Part shown: positions 8,695 to 16,871 of the stretch, piece by piece
Numbering within the stretch: position 1 is the first letter of the stretch
Layout: each line of letters starts with the position of its first letter
Assembly: GCA_029777945.1 (NCBI GenBank)
Contig: JAKORG010000019.1
Coordinates: forward strand, 24,337 to 88,336
Length of the DNA: 64,000 nucleotides
Source of the DNA: Deltaproteobacteria bacterium
GTDB lineage: Bacteria; Desulfobacterota; Syntrophorhabdia; Syntrophorhabdales; Syntrophorhabdaceae
Direction of reading: 5' to 3'
The notes under the pieces: generated by a model
The model's database searches: none
Told to the model about the DNA's origin: nothing
What the model saw: only the letters and a program-made list of their open reading frames with translations
Made by a program: the position numbers and the translations under genes

Positions 8695-10994
8695 GCAAGC
8701 TCCAGAATCGTTATCCCTGTATTTCTCTCATCCCGTTTTATACCCTTTACAAAATCTGTTTTGCTGAAGTGTTCTTTTACGGCATTCATAAGCCTTCCTG
8801 TTCCTATCCCATGGAGCACCTTAACCCTGGGCATCCCTTGAATTAATGCCCTGTCTACAAATTTATCCAGTGTTTTCAATGCCTCATCAACCCTCATACC
8901 CATAATGTTTATCTGGGGCTCCTCTATGCTTTCATAGTCTATTTGTATTTCTTTTCTATTCTCTTCTTTCACATCTTCTTTTTCTTTTACAGGCAGTTTC
9001 GATATAAGCTCTGTCTTTACCTTTGTTCTAAGGTTACCAGTGACGATTTCTACTGTATTGTCCTTTTCATCGATATCCACAATGCGGCCCCTGATACCTA
9101 AACTCTTCACCTTAACATAATCGCCTTTTTTTACATCCTCTTTTTTTGTTTCCGTTTCTTTTAGCACGGTCTTTTTAATTATCTCTATTCTCTTTTTTGC
9201 CGCCTCAACAGAAGCTTTATCCCTTTTTGAAATCTCCTTCATTACACTGGTGATCTCAGCCTCAATCTCTTCAATCTTCTGGCGCACCTTTTCCTCAAGA
9301 TTTTTTAAGTATTCTTCCCTTTTTTCTTTAAGGTTCAGTATTCTTTTCTTTAGGTCTTCCCTTATCTTTATTGCGGCATTTAATTCCCTTTCAGCCTCTT
9401 CCTTTTTTTGTCTTAGGGAACTTATAAGTTCGTTTAGCATAAACTCCTGTGAATCAAGATACTCGTAACTTTTCTCTATAATCCGAGAAGGAACGGATAT
9501 CTTTTTTGCCACATTTATTGCATTACTGTATCCTGCCAATCCGTAGTTTAATTTATATCTCGGTGTCATTGTTTCATAGTCAAAATCTGTGGCAACATTT
9601 ATGGCAAAGGGTTTTGTGTAACCGTAGGATTTTAAAAGGTTCAGATGGGTTGTTACAATGACCTTTGAGCCCTTTTCTACAAATGTATCGATTATTGCCA
9701 TAGAAATGGCCGAAGCCTCCTGAGGTTCTGTGTTTCCGCCTATTTCATCTATAAGGATGAGTTCATTACCACGGGCCTTATTATAGAGTTCTGTAATAGT
9801 CATCATATGGGCGGTAAAGCTACTCAATTCCATGGATATATCCTGTTCATCACCTATTATGGCAAATATACCTGAAAAAAAAGGCACCTTTGGTTTACCC
9901 TTCGCAGGGATAAAAAGCCCTGAAAGGGCCATGGCAGATATAAGGCCTATGGTCTTTAATGCTGCAGTCTTTCCGCCTGCATTGGGTCCACTTATAATCA
10001 TTGCCCTTTTGTCGCTTTTTAAGGTTATATCTATGGGCACGGTCTTTTCTTTTTTTGTTAAATAAATAAAAGGGTTAACCGCATCTTTTATGTCTAATTC
10101 ACCGTTTTGTGTAATCTCCGGTCTCACACAATTGAACTGGATGCTAAAAAGGGCAATACTGGTGTATAGGTCGAGCTCTTTTATTACCTCAAGGTTTTCT
10201 TCGAGATCATTTGCGTATTTTGCAATAAATGCAGTTAAGTCCTTTAATATCCTCTTTTCTTCTTCCTTTTCCTCATTTTCCAGTATGTTGATGGTGTTGT
10301 TTAGTTCAACACACTCCATTGGTTCAACAAAAGATGTCTTTAATGTATGAGAATAATCGTGGACAATTCCTTTTAACACCTGATTAAAATTCGGTTTCAA
10401 AGGTAGCACATATCTATTATTTCTCAGTGCTATATATGTATCCTGAACAATGGGCCTTACCTGCTCCCTTTCCATAATCCTTTCAAGGAGTTTTCTTATT
10501 TTTTCCCTGTGAATGTAAAGCTCTGTCCTGATCCTTGATAGTTCATATGTCGCAGTATCTTCTATAAAACATTCGGGGTTTATTGTTTTTACTATTTTTT
10601 GATGCACCTGTTTTAACGGTTTTATCCTTTCTATTAATTGTATTATGAAATCTTCTTTTTTATGGGCCTTTTTAAGAAAATTAAAGGTCTCGTGACAGGA
10701 CCTTAAAAAGTCTGCTATCAATACTATTTCTTTTAATTCAAGGACCACATCTTTTATGGCCAGCCTTTTTATGATTTCTGTGATTTCGCCGTTATTATAA
10801 AGTGGAGGTGCACCATCCCACTTAATAATCTCTAATAAGGCCTCTATTTTATCTTGTCTGATTTTTATATCTTCGATAGAATTAAGTGGTTTTAAACCTT
10901 CTAAAGATTGATTAATGTATGGGGTTACGGAAAAATTTCTAAGATAATCAATTAAATTTTTGAAATCTAAATATGAAAGTGTTTTATCGATCAT
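8691..10994 (-). CDS. mutS2: MutS2 family ATPase with atypical Smr domain
   Basis: 767 residues, normal for MutS2. The ATPase domain shows Walker A SGPNAGGKTAALK and Walker B LILIDEIGGNTEPQEASA. It is followed by a long Lys/Glu coiled coil (about residues 510-620), a KOW-like segment, and a C-terminal Smr domain ending in VLHGIGTGRLMNAVKEHF. The Smr nuclease motif LDLRG found in most MutS2 proteins reads INIMG here, so the acidic and arginine residues are missing. Known roles of MutS2 are suppression of recombination and rescue of collided ribosomes. It lies 19 bases after yqeY. Confidence 0.93.
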   Translation of the reverse strand: MIDKTLSYLDFKNLIDYLRNFSVTPYINQSLEGLKPLNSIEDIKIRQDKIEALLEIIKWDGAPPLYNNGEITEIIKRLAIKDVVLELKEIVLIADFLRSCHETFNFLKKAHKKEDFIIQLIERIKPLKQVHQKIVKTINPECFIEDTATYELSRIRTELYIHREKIRKLLERIMEREQVRPIVQDTYIALRNNRYVLPLKPNFNQVLKGIVHDYSHTLKTSFVEPMECVELNNTINILENEEKEEEKRILKDLTAFIAKYANDLEENLEVIKELDLYTSIALFSIQFNCVRPEITQNGELDIKDAVNPFIYLTKKEKTVPIDITLKSDKRAMIISGPNAGGKTAALKTIGLISAMALSGLFIPAKGKPKVPFFSGIFAIIGDEQDISMELSSFTAHMMTITELYNKARGNELILIDEIGGNTEPQEASAISMAIIDTFVEKGSKVIVTTHLNLLKSYGYTKPFAINVATDFDYETMTPRYKLNYGLAGYSNAINVAKKISVPSRIIEKSYEYLDSQEFMLNELISSLRQKKEEAERELNAAIKIREDLKKRILNLKEKREEYLKNLEEKVRQKIEEIEAEITSVMKEISKRDKASVEAAKKRIEIIKKTVLKETETKKEDVKKGDYVKVKSLGIRGRIVDIDEKDNTVEIVTGNLRTKVKTELISKLPVKEKEDVKEENRKEIQIDYESIEEPQINIMGMRVDEALKTLDKFVDRALIQGMPRVKVLHGIGTGRLMNAVKEHFSKTDFVKGIKRDERNTGITILELA

Positions 10995-11013
10995 ATAGGG
11001 CTTTTTTGACTAT

Positions 11014-11463
11014 CTATCCTGATGATAGTCTTTTAAGCACCAGTTCCCTTAACACCTTACCGTCTATCCTCCCCGGAAATTTCCCTAACAGAAATTTTAT
11101 TACCTTACCCATATCCTTTTTATCAGTAACATTAAGACTTGCTATTGCTTCGTCAATTTCCTTTATAAGCTCAACTTCTGTAAGGGACTCAGGCAAAAGC
11201 TCCTTTAAAATCTCTATCTCTTTTTCCTCTTTTTCAACAAGGTCATATCTATTACCTTTTTTGAAGCCTTCTATGGATTCGAGTCTCTGTTTAATAGATG
11301 ACCTTACTAAAGAGAAAAATTCATCTTCTGTAATCTCCCTTATCTTCTCTACCTCTTTGTTTTTAATAGCAGCAAGGAGCATCCTGTACGTAGAAACTTT
11401 TAAAGTGTCTTTGCCCTTTATAGCCTCCTTTAGCCCCTGCTCTATTCTGGATTTAAGTTCCAT
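11014..11463 (-). CDS. yqeY: YqeY/GatB-like domain protein
   Basis: 149 residues of the YqeY family, related to the C-terminal tRNA-binding domain of GatB. Landmarks are the N-terminal LKEAIKGKDTLKVSTYRMLLAAIKN, the central LKELLPESLTE, and the C-terminal DMGKVIKFLLGKFPGRIDG. It sits between rpsU (1-base gap) and mutS2, the usual neighbourhood in many bacteria. Its exact biochemical role is not established; a link to tRNA amidation has been suggested for the family. Confidence 0.9.
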   Translation of the reverse strand: MELKSRIEQGLKEAIKGKDTLKVSTYRMLLAAIKNKEVEKIREITEDEFFSLVRSSIKQRLESIEGFKKGNRYDLVEKEEKEIEILKELLPESLTEVELIKEIDEAIASLNVTDKKDMGKVIKFLLGKFPGRIDGKVLRELVLKRLSSG

Positions 11464-11464
11464 T

Positions 11465-11674
11465 TTAATACAAGCCTTTATCCATTGACCTTTTCATTTT
11501 CTTAAGGGCCCTTTTTTTAGCTGCGAGGATCTTCTTCTTTCTCTTTACACTTGGCTTTTCATAGTGTTCTCTCTTTTTTATCTCAGAGAGAATCCCTGTT
11601 TTCTCGCACTGCTTTTTAAACCTTCTAAGGGCACTTTCGAATGATTCTCCTTCCCTTACTATAACTGCTGGCAT
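11465..11674 (-). CDS. rpsU: 30S ribosomal protein S21
   Basis: 69 residues. The N-terminus [20 protein letters not shown], followed by [20 protein letters not shown] and a basic tail rich in Lys/Arg, is diagnostic of bS21. The protein helps 30S subunits select mRNAs. A good SD (GGAGGG) precedes the ATG. It is first in the rpsU-yqeY-mutS2-dnaG-rpoD operon. The promoter is expected in the 287-base gap upstream, where only weak TTGACT/TTGACC boxes are seen on the minus strand. Confidence 0.95.
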   Translation of the reverse strand: MPAVIVREGESFESALRRFKKQCEKTGILSEIKKREHYEKPSVKRKKKILAAKKRALKKMKRSMDKGLY

Positions 11675-11847
11675 CCATTTTTCCCTCCCTCCGTGTTAAA
11701 AATTTTTATATGTAAAACCTTTGTCTCCATCGTTGACCAACTATTAAAACCCAAACTAATGGTCAAAGTCAATAAATTTCCCAATAGTTTTTGAACACTT
11801 TCTTAATTTTTTTTATAATTATCCGTTTAGATAAAGGATTTCTGTTG

Positions 11848-11859
11848 TTTGTATACACA
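11848..11859. promoter_or_regulatory. TTTGTATACACA element resembling the acd/symporter operator
   Basis: Near-palindromic copy of the TTTGTATACAAA motif in the divergent region between rpsU and the 80-aa gene, about 110 bases upstream of the latter's start. One mismatch from symmetry. Low confidence on its own. Confidence 0.2.
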
Positions 11860-11925
11860 TTAAATGATTTAAGCCTTTAATATTGCCATGTCAATAGAAA
11901 ATTATAATTTTTTAATCAGGGATAG

Positions 11926-11955
11926 TTGAAATAATGCACCATAGGGCATTATATT
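11926..11955 (+). promoter_or_regulatory. Promoter of the 80-aa cysteine-rich protein, possibly leaderless
   Basis: TTGAAA (11926-11931), an 18-base spacer and TATATT (11950-11955). The ATG lies at 11962, only seven bases past the -10 box, and no SD is present. Confidence 0.4.
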
Positions 11956-11961
11956 ATTAAT

Positions 11962-12204
11962 ATGACGGAGAAAGAAAAACTTCTCATAGATAAATATGCA
12001 GAACAGGCCTTTCATGGGACTTTATTCAGACAGCATTACCCTGTCTGCAAGTGCGGTAAGGTTTTTGATGAAAAAGAACTATATAATGCACCGGGTGTGT
12101 TTCTGAGAAAAGTGGACGTGTTCGGAAAAACCTTTACCATGATTGAGCCCATTTGTCCTGTTTGTAAAGAAAGGATACCTGGAACATATAGCATTCTTAA
12201 TTAG
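11962..12204 (+). CDS. Small conserved-looking protein with zinc-ribbon-like cysteines
   Basis: 80 residues, family not recognised. Two cysteine pairs, CKC-G at about residues 29-32 and CPVC at about residues 66-69, are spaced like a zinc ribbon. The rest is charged and soluble, with no signal peptide or membrane segment. It has its own promoter and reads convergently towards marC (5-base gap). A protein of this size could be a regulator or a metal-binding accessory protein; nothing in the neighbourhood favours one reading. Confidence 0.6.
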   Translation: MTEKEKLLIDKYAEQAFHGTLFRQHYPVCKCGKVFDEKELYNAPGVFLRKVDVFGKTFTMIEPICPVCKERIPGTYSILN

Positions 12205-12209
12205 CATAT

Positions 12210-12779
12210 TTACCCTGTAAGGCCTTTTCTTATAAACATTACTGCAATGCTTGCAATAATAAGGGCAAATACCTTTGAAAGGGCCTCGATAAACTTTTTC
12301 CCTAAAAACTTCAATATAAATTCAGAAAATTTTAAAATTATCCAGCAGATTATAAGGTTTATTATAAGGGAGATCATAAACATATAAAATCCGTAATTAT
12401 TTCTTATGATGATGGATGTGGTAAGCACTGCCGGCCCTGCAAGTAATGGAACACCGAGGGGCACCACTCCAAACATATCATCTTCCATAACAGGTTCAGA
12501 ACGTCCTGTTACAATATCCTTTACTGCTATAATAAAAAGCACGACCCCTCCGGCAATAAAAAAGTCCTTAATCGATATACCGAGATAGGTAAGTATTTTA
12601 TTGCCCACAATTACAAACAATAATGTGGTTATAAAAGATGTAAAGATTGAATCTCTGAGCTGTTTTTTTCTTTTAACTCCATCGAGGCTTGCTGTAAATT
12701 TTATATAGATAGGTAGTATTCCAATGGCATCGAATGCCACAAACAGTGGTATAAAGGATAGAAGAAAATTATCGAGCAT
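12210..12779 (-). CDS. marC: MarC family integral membrane protein
   Basis: 189 residues with about six hydrophobic segments. The N-terminus FLLSFIPLFVAFDAIGILPIY and the central FGVVPLGVPLLAGPAVLTT are characteristic of the MarC/UPF0056 family, which is often annotated as an antibiotic-resistance-associated protein although its transport function is unknown. It is divergent from the TPR lipoprotein gene. Confidence 0.88.
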   Translation of the reverse strand: MLDNFLLSFIPLFVAFDAIGILPIYIKFTASLDGVKRKKQLRDSIFTSFITTLLFVIVGNKILTYLGISIKDFFIAGGVVLFIIAVKDIVTGRSEPVMEDDMFGVVPLGVPLLAGPAVLTTSIIIRNNYGFYMFMISLIINLIICWIILKFSEFILKFLGKKFIEALSKVFALIIASIAVMFIRKGLTG

Positions 12780-12867
12780 ACATTAATTTTAAGGCATTAA
12801 TGGTTTTTTTCAAGGTTATGACTACTATATTTTGAGTTTTTAAATCTTTTTATTTTTTTTGAGATTG

Positions 12868-12876
12868 TGATATAAT
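12868..12876 (+). promoter_or_regulatory. Extended -10 promoter (TGaTATAAT) for TPR lipoprotein gene
   Basis: TG at 12868-12869, one base, then TATAAT at 12871-12876. The ATG is at 12888, so the transcript would have almost no leader. No SD is visible. Confidence 0.45.
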
Positions 12877-12887
12877 GCCTACGCTTT

Positions 12888-13328
12888 ATGGTTAAATGCT
12901 GTAAATACCCAATCTTTATCATTATTGCTTCATTTATATTAGTATTTGGCTGCGCTAAAACAAAAGATGAAGGCCCCGGTGCAAAGGATTACTTTAATAA
13001 GGCCTACCATTTTATAGATGCTGGTTTTCCTCAGGAGGCAATAAATCTCTATACCCTTGCCATCAAAAAGGACCCTGAATTTGTTGATGCCTATTATAAC
13101 AGGGGGGTTGTGCATTTTACATTAAGAGAATATAAACAGGCATTACGTGACTTTAATATTGTCATCGAAAAAAGACCGGACATGGCAATTGCCTATGCCA
13201 GTAGAGGATCAACCCTTGAAAAATTAGGGGATCATTACAATGCATTAAAGGATTATAAAAAGGCCGCTCATCTTGGAGATAAAGATACTCAAGCATATTT
13301 GAGGTCAATAAATATAAAATGGGACTAA
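12888..13328 (+). CDS. TPR-repeat lipoprotein
   Basis: 146 residues. The N-terminus is a lipoprotein signal: hydrophobic IIIASFILVFGC with the lipobox cysteine at about residue 22. The mature part holds about three tetratricopeptide repeats (AYHFIDAGFPQEAINLYTLA, AYYNRGVVHFTLREYKQALR, AYASRGSTLEKLGDHYNALK). Such proteins are scaffolds at the membrane. No partner is evident; the gene stands alone between marC (divergent) and a small convergent gene. Confidence 0.82.
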   Translation: MVKCCKYPIFIIIASFILVFGCAKTKDEGPGAKDYFNKAYHFIDAGFPQEAINLYTLAIKKDPEFVDAYYNRGVVHFTLREYKQALRDFNIVIEKRPDMAIAYASRGSTLEKLGDHYNALKDYKKAAHLGDKDTQAYLRSINIKWD

Positions 13329-13330
13329 CA

Positions 13331-13450
13331 TTATATCTTTTTCTGATTTTGCCTTCTTTTTTTAATCCACTGGTTTATTAGATAGCCGGCAAAAAAAACT
13401 CCCATGGCAAACCATATAATTTCATAAATGAGCATAAAATCAAAATTCAT
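13331..13450 (-). CDS. 39-residue single-pass membrane protein
   Basis: Short open frame starting ATG at 13450 with a strong SD (AGGAGA, 8 bases upstream) and ending TAA at 13331. The product has one hydrophobic helix (LIYEIIWFAMGVFFAGYLI, residues 7-25) followed by a strongly basic tail (KKRRQNQKK). It lies downstream of the symporter but behind that operon's terminator, so it may be expressed separately or by read-through. It could modulate the symporter or be unrelated; no family is recognised. Confidence 0.5.
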   Translation of the reverse strand: MNFDFMLIYEIIWFAMGVFFAGYLINQWIKKRRQNQKKI

Positions 13451-13478
13451 TTTCTTTCTCCTGATAATATAGATAAAA

Positions 13479-13502
13479 AGAGGGGCGTATCTTCGCCCCC
13501 CT
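13479..13502 (-). terminator. Intrinsic terminator of the symporter operon
   Basis: On the minus strand AGGGGGGCG, loop AAGATA, CGCCCCTCT (9 bp with one G-U) is followed by TTTTTAT. It starts 8 bases after the symporter stop codon. Confidence 0.8.
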
Positions 13503-13509
13503 GTATAGT

Positions 13510-15081
13510 TTATTTTTTCGCTGGAAACAGTTTATCTATAAGCTCTTTTGAAGGCGGTTTGGTTATGGCGCTTACAACAAAATAGAGGATACCACAGCCT
13601 ATAACAAGCCACCATTCAAAAGTTCCCATACCTATTTCCTTTTTGAAAAGGACCTTATAACCGCCGTATATACTCATGCCAGTTCCGTAAAGAACCGTTA
13701 CAAGGGCACCCCATTTAGTTGCCCGCTTCCAGTAATACGAAACAGCGGTGACATAGAAGAATATGGCACCTAAACCCATAGCAGCAAGACCCATAAAAAT
13801 GGATAGAAGTGGTGGAGGATTAACAAGGGTCCAGTAAAAGGGTAAGAACAAGAAGAGGGCTATTAAGAAATAGCCGAAATAGAGCATAGATTTGTCAGAT
13901 ACATTTGGCCACCATGTCTTTATAATATCCCTTGTAATGTTTGCACTCATGATAAATACCATCCCTGCCAGGGTCGACAGGGCTGCTGCAAAAAGACCCA
14001 TTACATAAAGGGTCATCATTGCTGGACCACCTACTACATGGGCAAGGGCCGGTGCTGCAAGGTCTGCTCCCCATGGTTTTATCTTCAAGAGGTTCGGGCC
14101 GTAAATCATCCTTGCTACAAGTCCGTTGCTACTGCAGTCGAGCATTATAGGTATACCTGCAATGAGATAAACAACTAAAATCAGTATCCAATAACCCTTC
14201 TTTGTCAATCTTCCCATTCCTAAAAATCGGCTCACATTGTGGGGAAAACCTATTGCCATTGTAAAAAATATAACAGGTGTGGCAAGGATACCTGTAAGGC
14301 TTGCAAATAACTCTGTCGGTCCTACCTTTGGAAGCTCAGGTCTCATAAGCTTGATGAGTGCAGGCCCTACCTTTGGCTCCATATATAACTTTGCTGAAAT
14401 TTCGTAAAATCCACCTGACCAGATGATTGCCCAGATGCCTAAGAGTGCACCGACAAAACCTAAAAAAGCACCCTGGAATGCCATAGACCACTGTGTTCCT
14501 ACATATCCACCGAGCACCATATAAAGCCATGCAATGAATATGGATAAAAGAAGACACCACAATGGTGGTAAACCGGTTACTGCATACCAAACACCACCTG
14601 CAGCCTTTAATTGTCCCACAGAATACATGAAAAGGAAGTAGAGCATACATATAGCTACTACAGTCTGAAGCATCTTGCTCTCAAATCTCCTTCCAATTGT
14701 CTCAGGAAGTGTGGCTGCCCCGAGTTTTGCAGAAAATTCCCTTGTCTTTATTGCTGCAAGCCAGCAACAGGGAATCAGTCCTAAAAGGCTCCAGATTCCT
14801 GCAAACCACATGCCCGAGAACCCAACAGAATACACAACACCTGTTGAGCCACAGAATGCCCATCCTGAAAGATAAGATGCAGCAAGGGCACAGCCTGTTA
14901 CTGCAGGACCTATGTCTCTTTTACCCACGAGATACTCATCAAATGAGCCCTTAGCTATCCTTCTTTTACTGGCAAACCCAAGGAGAATTGATATAAGTAA
15001 AAGTAATCCAACGCCGATGATGGACAACACCACTATTGTTGTAGTGGGTTTTGGCATGTCAAGATATTGTATTGGGTTCAT
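13510..15081 (-). CDS. Sodium:solute symporter (SSS family)
   Basis: 523 residues from the ATG at 15081, which has the SD GGGGGTGG and overlaps the stop of the 51-aa gene (ATGA). An upstream in-frame extension to 15165 exists but would overlap that gene. About 13 membrane helices are visible. Family landmarks include YLVGKRDIGPAVTGCALAASYLSGWAFCGSTG near the N-terminus (helix 1-2 region that binds Na+), GGYVGTQWSMAFQG, and AALSTLAGMVFIMSANITRD. It likely imports a carboxylate such as acetate, propionate or pyruvate; the substrate cannot be fixed. The link to acyl-CoA metabolism rests on a shared operator-like palindrome. Confidence 0.88.
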   Translation of the reverse strand: MNPIQYLDMPKPTTTIVVLSIIGVGLLLLISILLGFASKRRIAKGSFDEYLVGKRDIGPAVTGCALAASYLSGWAFCGSTGVVYSVGFSGMWFAGIWSLLGLIPCCWLAAIKTREFSAKLGAATLPETIGRRFESKMLQTVVAICMLYFLFMYSVGQLKAAGGVWYAVTGLPPLWCLLLSIFIAWLYMVLGGYVGTQWSMAFQGAFLGFVGALLGIWAIIWSGGFYEISAKLYMEPKVGPALIKLMRPELPKVGPTELFASLTGILATPVIFFTMAIGFPHNVSRFLGMGRLTKKGYWILILVVYLIAGIPIMLDCSSNGLVARMIYGPNLLKIKPWGADLAAPALAHVVGGPAMMTLYVMGLFAAALSTLAGMVFIMSANITRDIIKTWWPNVSDKSMLYFGYFLIALFLFLPFYWTLVNPPPLLSIFMGLAAMGLGAIFFYVTAVSYYWKRATKWGALVTVLYGTGMSIYGGYKVLFKKEIGMGTFEWWLVIGCGILYFVVSAITKPPSKELIDKLFPAKK

Positions 15082-15233
15082 TCTTTCCACCCCCTTGTTA
15101 TAATCCATGTTCCAATGAATGTCATGAGAAACAGCCCGATGATCAATGCCCACCAGACATACCACGGTGCCATCAGAACTGATGGATCAGGCAGCTGCAC
15201 TGGCGGTGGCGTAATAGGTTGAGTTGGTTGCAT
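15078..15233 (-). CDS. 51-aa membrane protein, small partner of the SSS symporter
   Basis: ATG at 15233 with a strong SD (AAGGAGG, 8 bases upstream) and stop TGA overlapping the symporter start. The product begins with a proline-rich stretch (QPTQPITPPPVQLPDP) and then one membrane helix (VWWALIIGLFLMTFIGTWII, about residues 26-45) ending in RGWKE. Translational coupling with the symporter indicates a small accessory subunit. Comparable short single-helix genes precede other SSS symporters of anaerobes. Confidence 0.72.
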   Translation of the reverse strand: MQPTQPITPPPVQLPDPSVLMAPWYVWWALIIGLFLMTFIGTWIITRGWKE

Positions 15234-15344
15234 AAATAACCCTCCTTTTTTATTTTTTTAAAAATTTTTAGATTAAAGTTCAAATCACCCCCTTTCTGAT
15301 AAGATTTTTACGAAACAAAGCAAAACTCCTTGAGGCATCTATTT

Positions 15345-15356
15345 TTTGTATACAAA
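15345..15356. promoter_or_regulatory. Candidate operator palindrome TTTGTATACAAA
   Basis: Perfect 12-base palindrome, same core as the one over the acd promoter, about 112 bases upstream of the 51-aa gene start. Confidence 0.4.
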
Positions 15357-15472
15357 TTTTTTGATTATTTCTTTTATAGAAACCCCCTTTCCCCTTTTTA
15401 AGCCCCTTTTTCTTTATAAGGATACCTTTATAATCAAAAAAGTCAACAAAAAATTGATATTAATCACATTTT

Positions 15473-15482
15473 TTGTGTACAA
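15473..15482. promoter_or_regulatory. Second operator-like site TTGTGTACAA
   Basis: Copy of the same motif with one symmetry-breaking change, 128 bases upstream of the perfect copy. Two sites on one regulatory region would allow cooperative binding or looping. Confidence 0.3.
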
Positions 15483-15537
15483 TTCAAAGGAAATGCTTGA
15501 AATTAAAGGAAAAATAAAACATTCATCTCTTTAAAAA

Positions 15538-16824
15538 TTAATGTTTAAACAATCTCTGTCCTGTAAACACCATAGTGACATTTGATTCATTGCATGCCTC
15601 TATTACCTCATAGTCCCGCTCTGAACCCCCTGGCTGGATTATTGCCGTTACCCCTTCCTTTATGGCAGCATCTACACCGTCTCTGAATGGGAAAAACCCG
15701 TCAGACACAACAACAGAACCTATAAGACCTGCCTTTTGTCTGTTCGTGTATTCTTCAATGGTCTTTAGCTCCTCAATTTTTCTCAATCCTTTTTCAGCCT
15801 CAAGCTTATACTCTGCATAAGAAATACCATACCTTTTAAATACCTCGAGGTCTTTAAACTTCTTATATGCCTTGAATATGGCAATCTCCACTACACCTAC
15901 CCTATCCTGCTCCCCAGTGCCTATGGCAACAGTTGCCTCATCCTTGACAAAAAGAACAGAGTTTGAACTTACCCCTGTCTCTACATACCAGCCAAAGAGC
16001 ATGTCCTCATATTCTCTTTCTGTAGGTAATCTTTTTATCTTATACGTGTTACCTTTATAAACGGCTTCTGCTGGCTTTAAATCTTCCTTTGATTTTATCC
16101 TGAAGGGCTGGGATTCCTGAATGATTAGACCTCCGTCTATAAGGGATTTAAAATCGATGTGTCTTATAAATTTTAGTTTATGCAATGCCTCAATGTTTTT
16201 TATCTTGAGCATCCTCAAGTTTTTCCATTTTTTTAATATATCAACTGCCTTTCCTTCAAACTCCGGTGCACACACCACTTCAAAATAATAGGGCAATAAT
16301 TCTTTTGCTGTTTCTTCGTCAAGAGTTTTTGTAAATACAACACAACCGCCAAAGGCAGCGATGCGGTCACAGGAGAATGCCTTTATAAATGCCTCAGCAC
16401 TCGTTGAGCCATATGCAACACTGGAGGGATTATTATGTTTCATAATGGCACAGGCAGGCCTTTTATCGAGGTATTTCAAAATATTTAGTGCATTATCTAC
16501 ATCCGTTAAGTTTATCTTGCCAGGATGTTTTCCTACCTGTATCATATCATCTTCTGTAATGGCGCTTGTAAGTTTTATGTCAGTATCAAAAAAATGCACA
16601 TCACCCAAAACAATATTACCGTTTATAAGTTCATACATAGCAGCAGGTTGGTCAGGGTTTTCTCCATATCTTAAACCCCTTTCCACATTGCAGCCTTCAT
16701 CACTATCATATATATTCCACATCTTCTTTTTATATACAAGCACCTGGCCATCGAAGTCTATTTTTATAACATTCGGAAAATTATCCTTTACAATCTTCTT
16801 ATACATCCTTTTTATATCTTCCAT
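15538..16824 (-). CDS. AICAR transformylase (PurH-like, lacking the IMP cyclohydrolase domain)
   Basis: 428 residues. The AICARFT domain starts with GLRYGENPDQPAAMYE at about residue 51 and holds the catalytic Lys-His in CAIMKHNNPSSVAYG and the C-terminal GLIGSVVVSDGFFPFRDG and IIQPGGSERDYEVIEACNE. The usual N-terminal MGS-like IMP cyclohydrolase domain (about 195 residues) is absent; only about 50 unrelated residues precede. It should transfer a formyl group from 10-formyl-THF to AICAR, while ring closure to IMP must be done by another protein. Start ATG at 16824 has SD GGAGG. Next upstream is transketolase (47-base gap). Confidence 0.85.
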   Translation of the reverse strand: MEDIKRMYKKIVKDNFPNVIKIDFDGQVLVYKKKMWNIYDSDEGCNVERGLRYGENPDQPAAMYELINGNIVLGDVHFFDTDIKLTSAITEDDMIQVGKHPGKINLTDVDNALNILKYLDKRPACAIMKHNNPSSVAYGSTSAEAFIKAFSCDRIAAFGGCVVFTKTLDEETAKELLPYYFEVVCAPEFEGKAVDILKKWKNLRMLKIKNIEALHKLKFIRHIDFKSLIDGGLIIQESQPFRIKSKEDLKPAEAVYKGNTYKIKRLPTEREYEDMLFGWYVETGVSSNSVLFVKDEATVAIGTGEQDRVGVVEIAIFKAYKKFKDLEVFKRYGISYAEYKLEAEKGLRKIEELKTIEEYTNRQKAGLIGSVVVSDGFFPFRDGVDAAIKEGVTAIIQPGGSERDYEVIEACNESNVTMVFTGQRLFKH

Positions 16825-16871
16825 ACGACCTCCATAGAAACCAATTTTTTAATTTTTTTACATCACACTAT

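Larger units (their letters stand above)
15234..15537. other. 304-base intergenic region upstream of the symporter operon
   Basis: No gene is supported here. It holds the SD of the 51-aa gene (15241-15247), two operator-like palindromes (15345-15356 and 15473-15482) and a minus-strand TTGACT box near 15443 without a convincing -10. The sequence is very A/T rich with purine-rich G runs around 15385-15410. The far end is the 3' flank of the purH-like gene. Confidence 0.5.

Noticed and set aside
13510..15165. Symporter reading extended upstream to 15165
   Set aside because: The extension runs through the 51-aa gene and lacks symporter homology; ATG 15081 has a good SD and couples to that gene.
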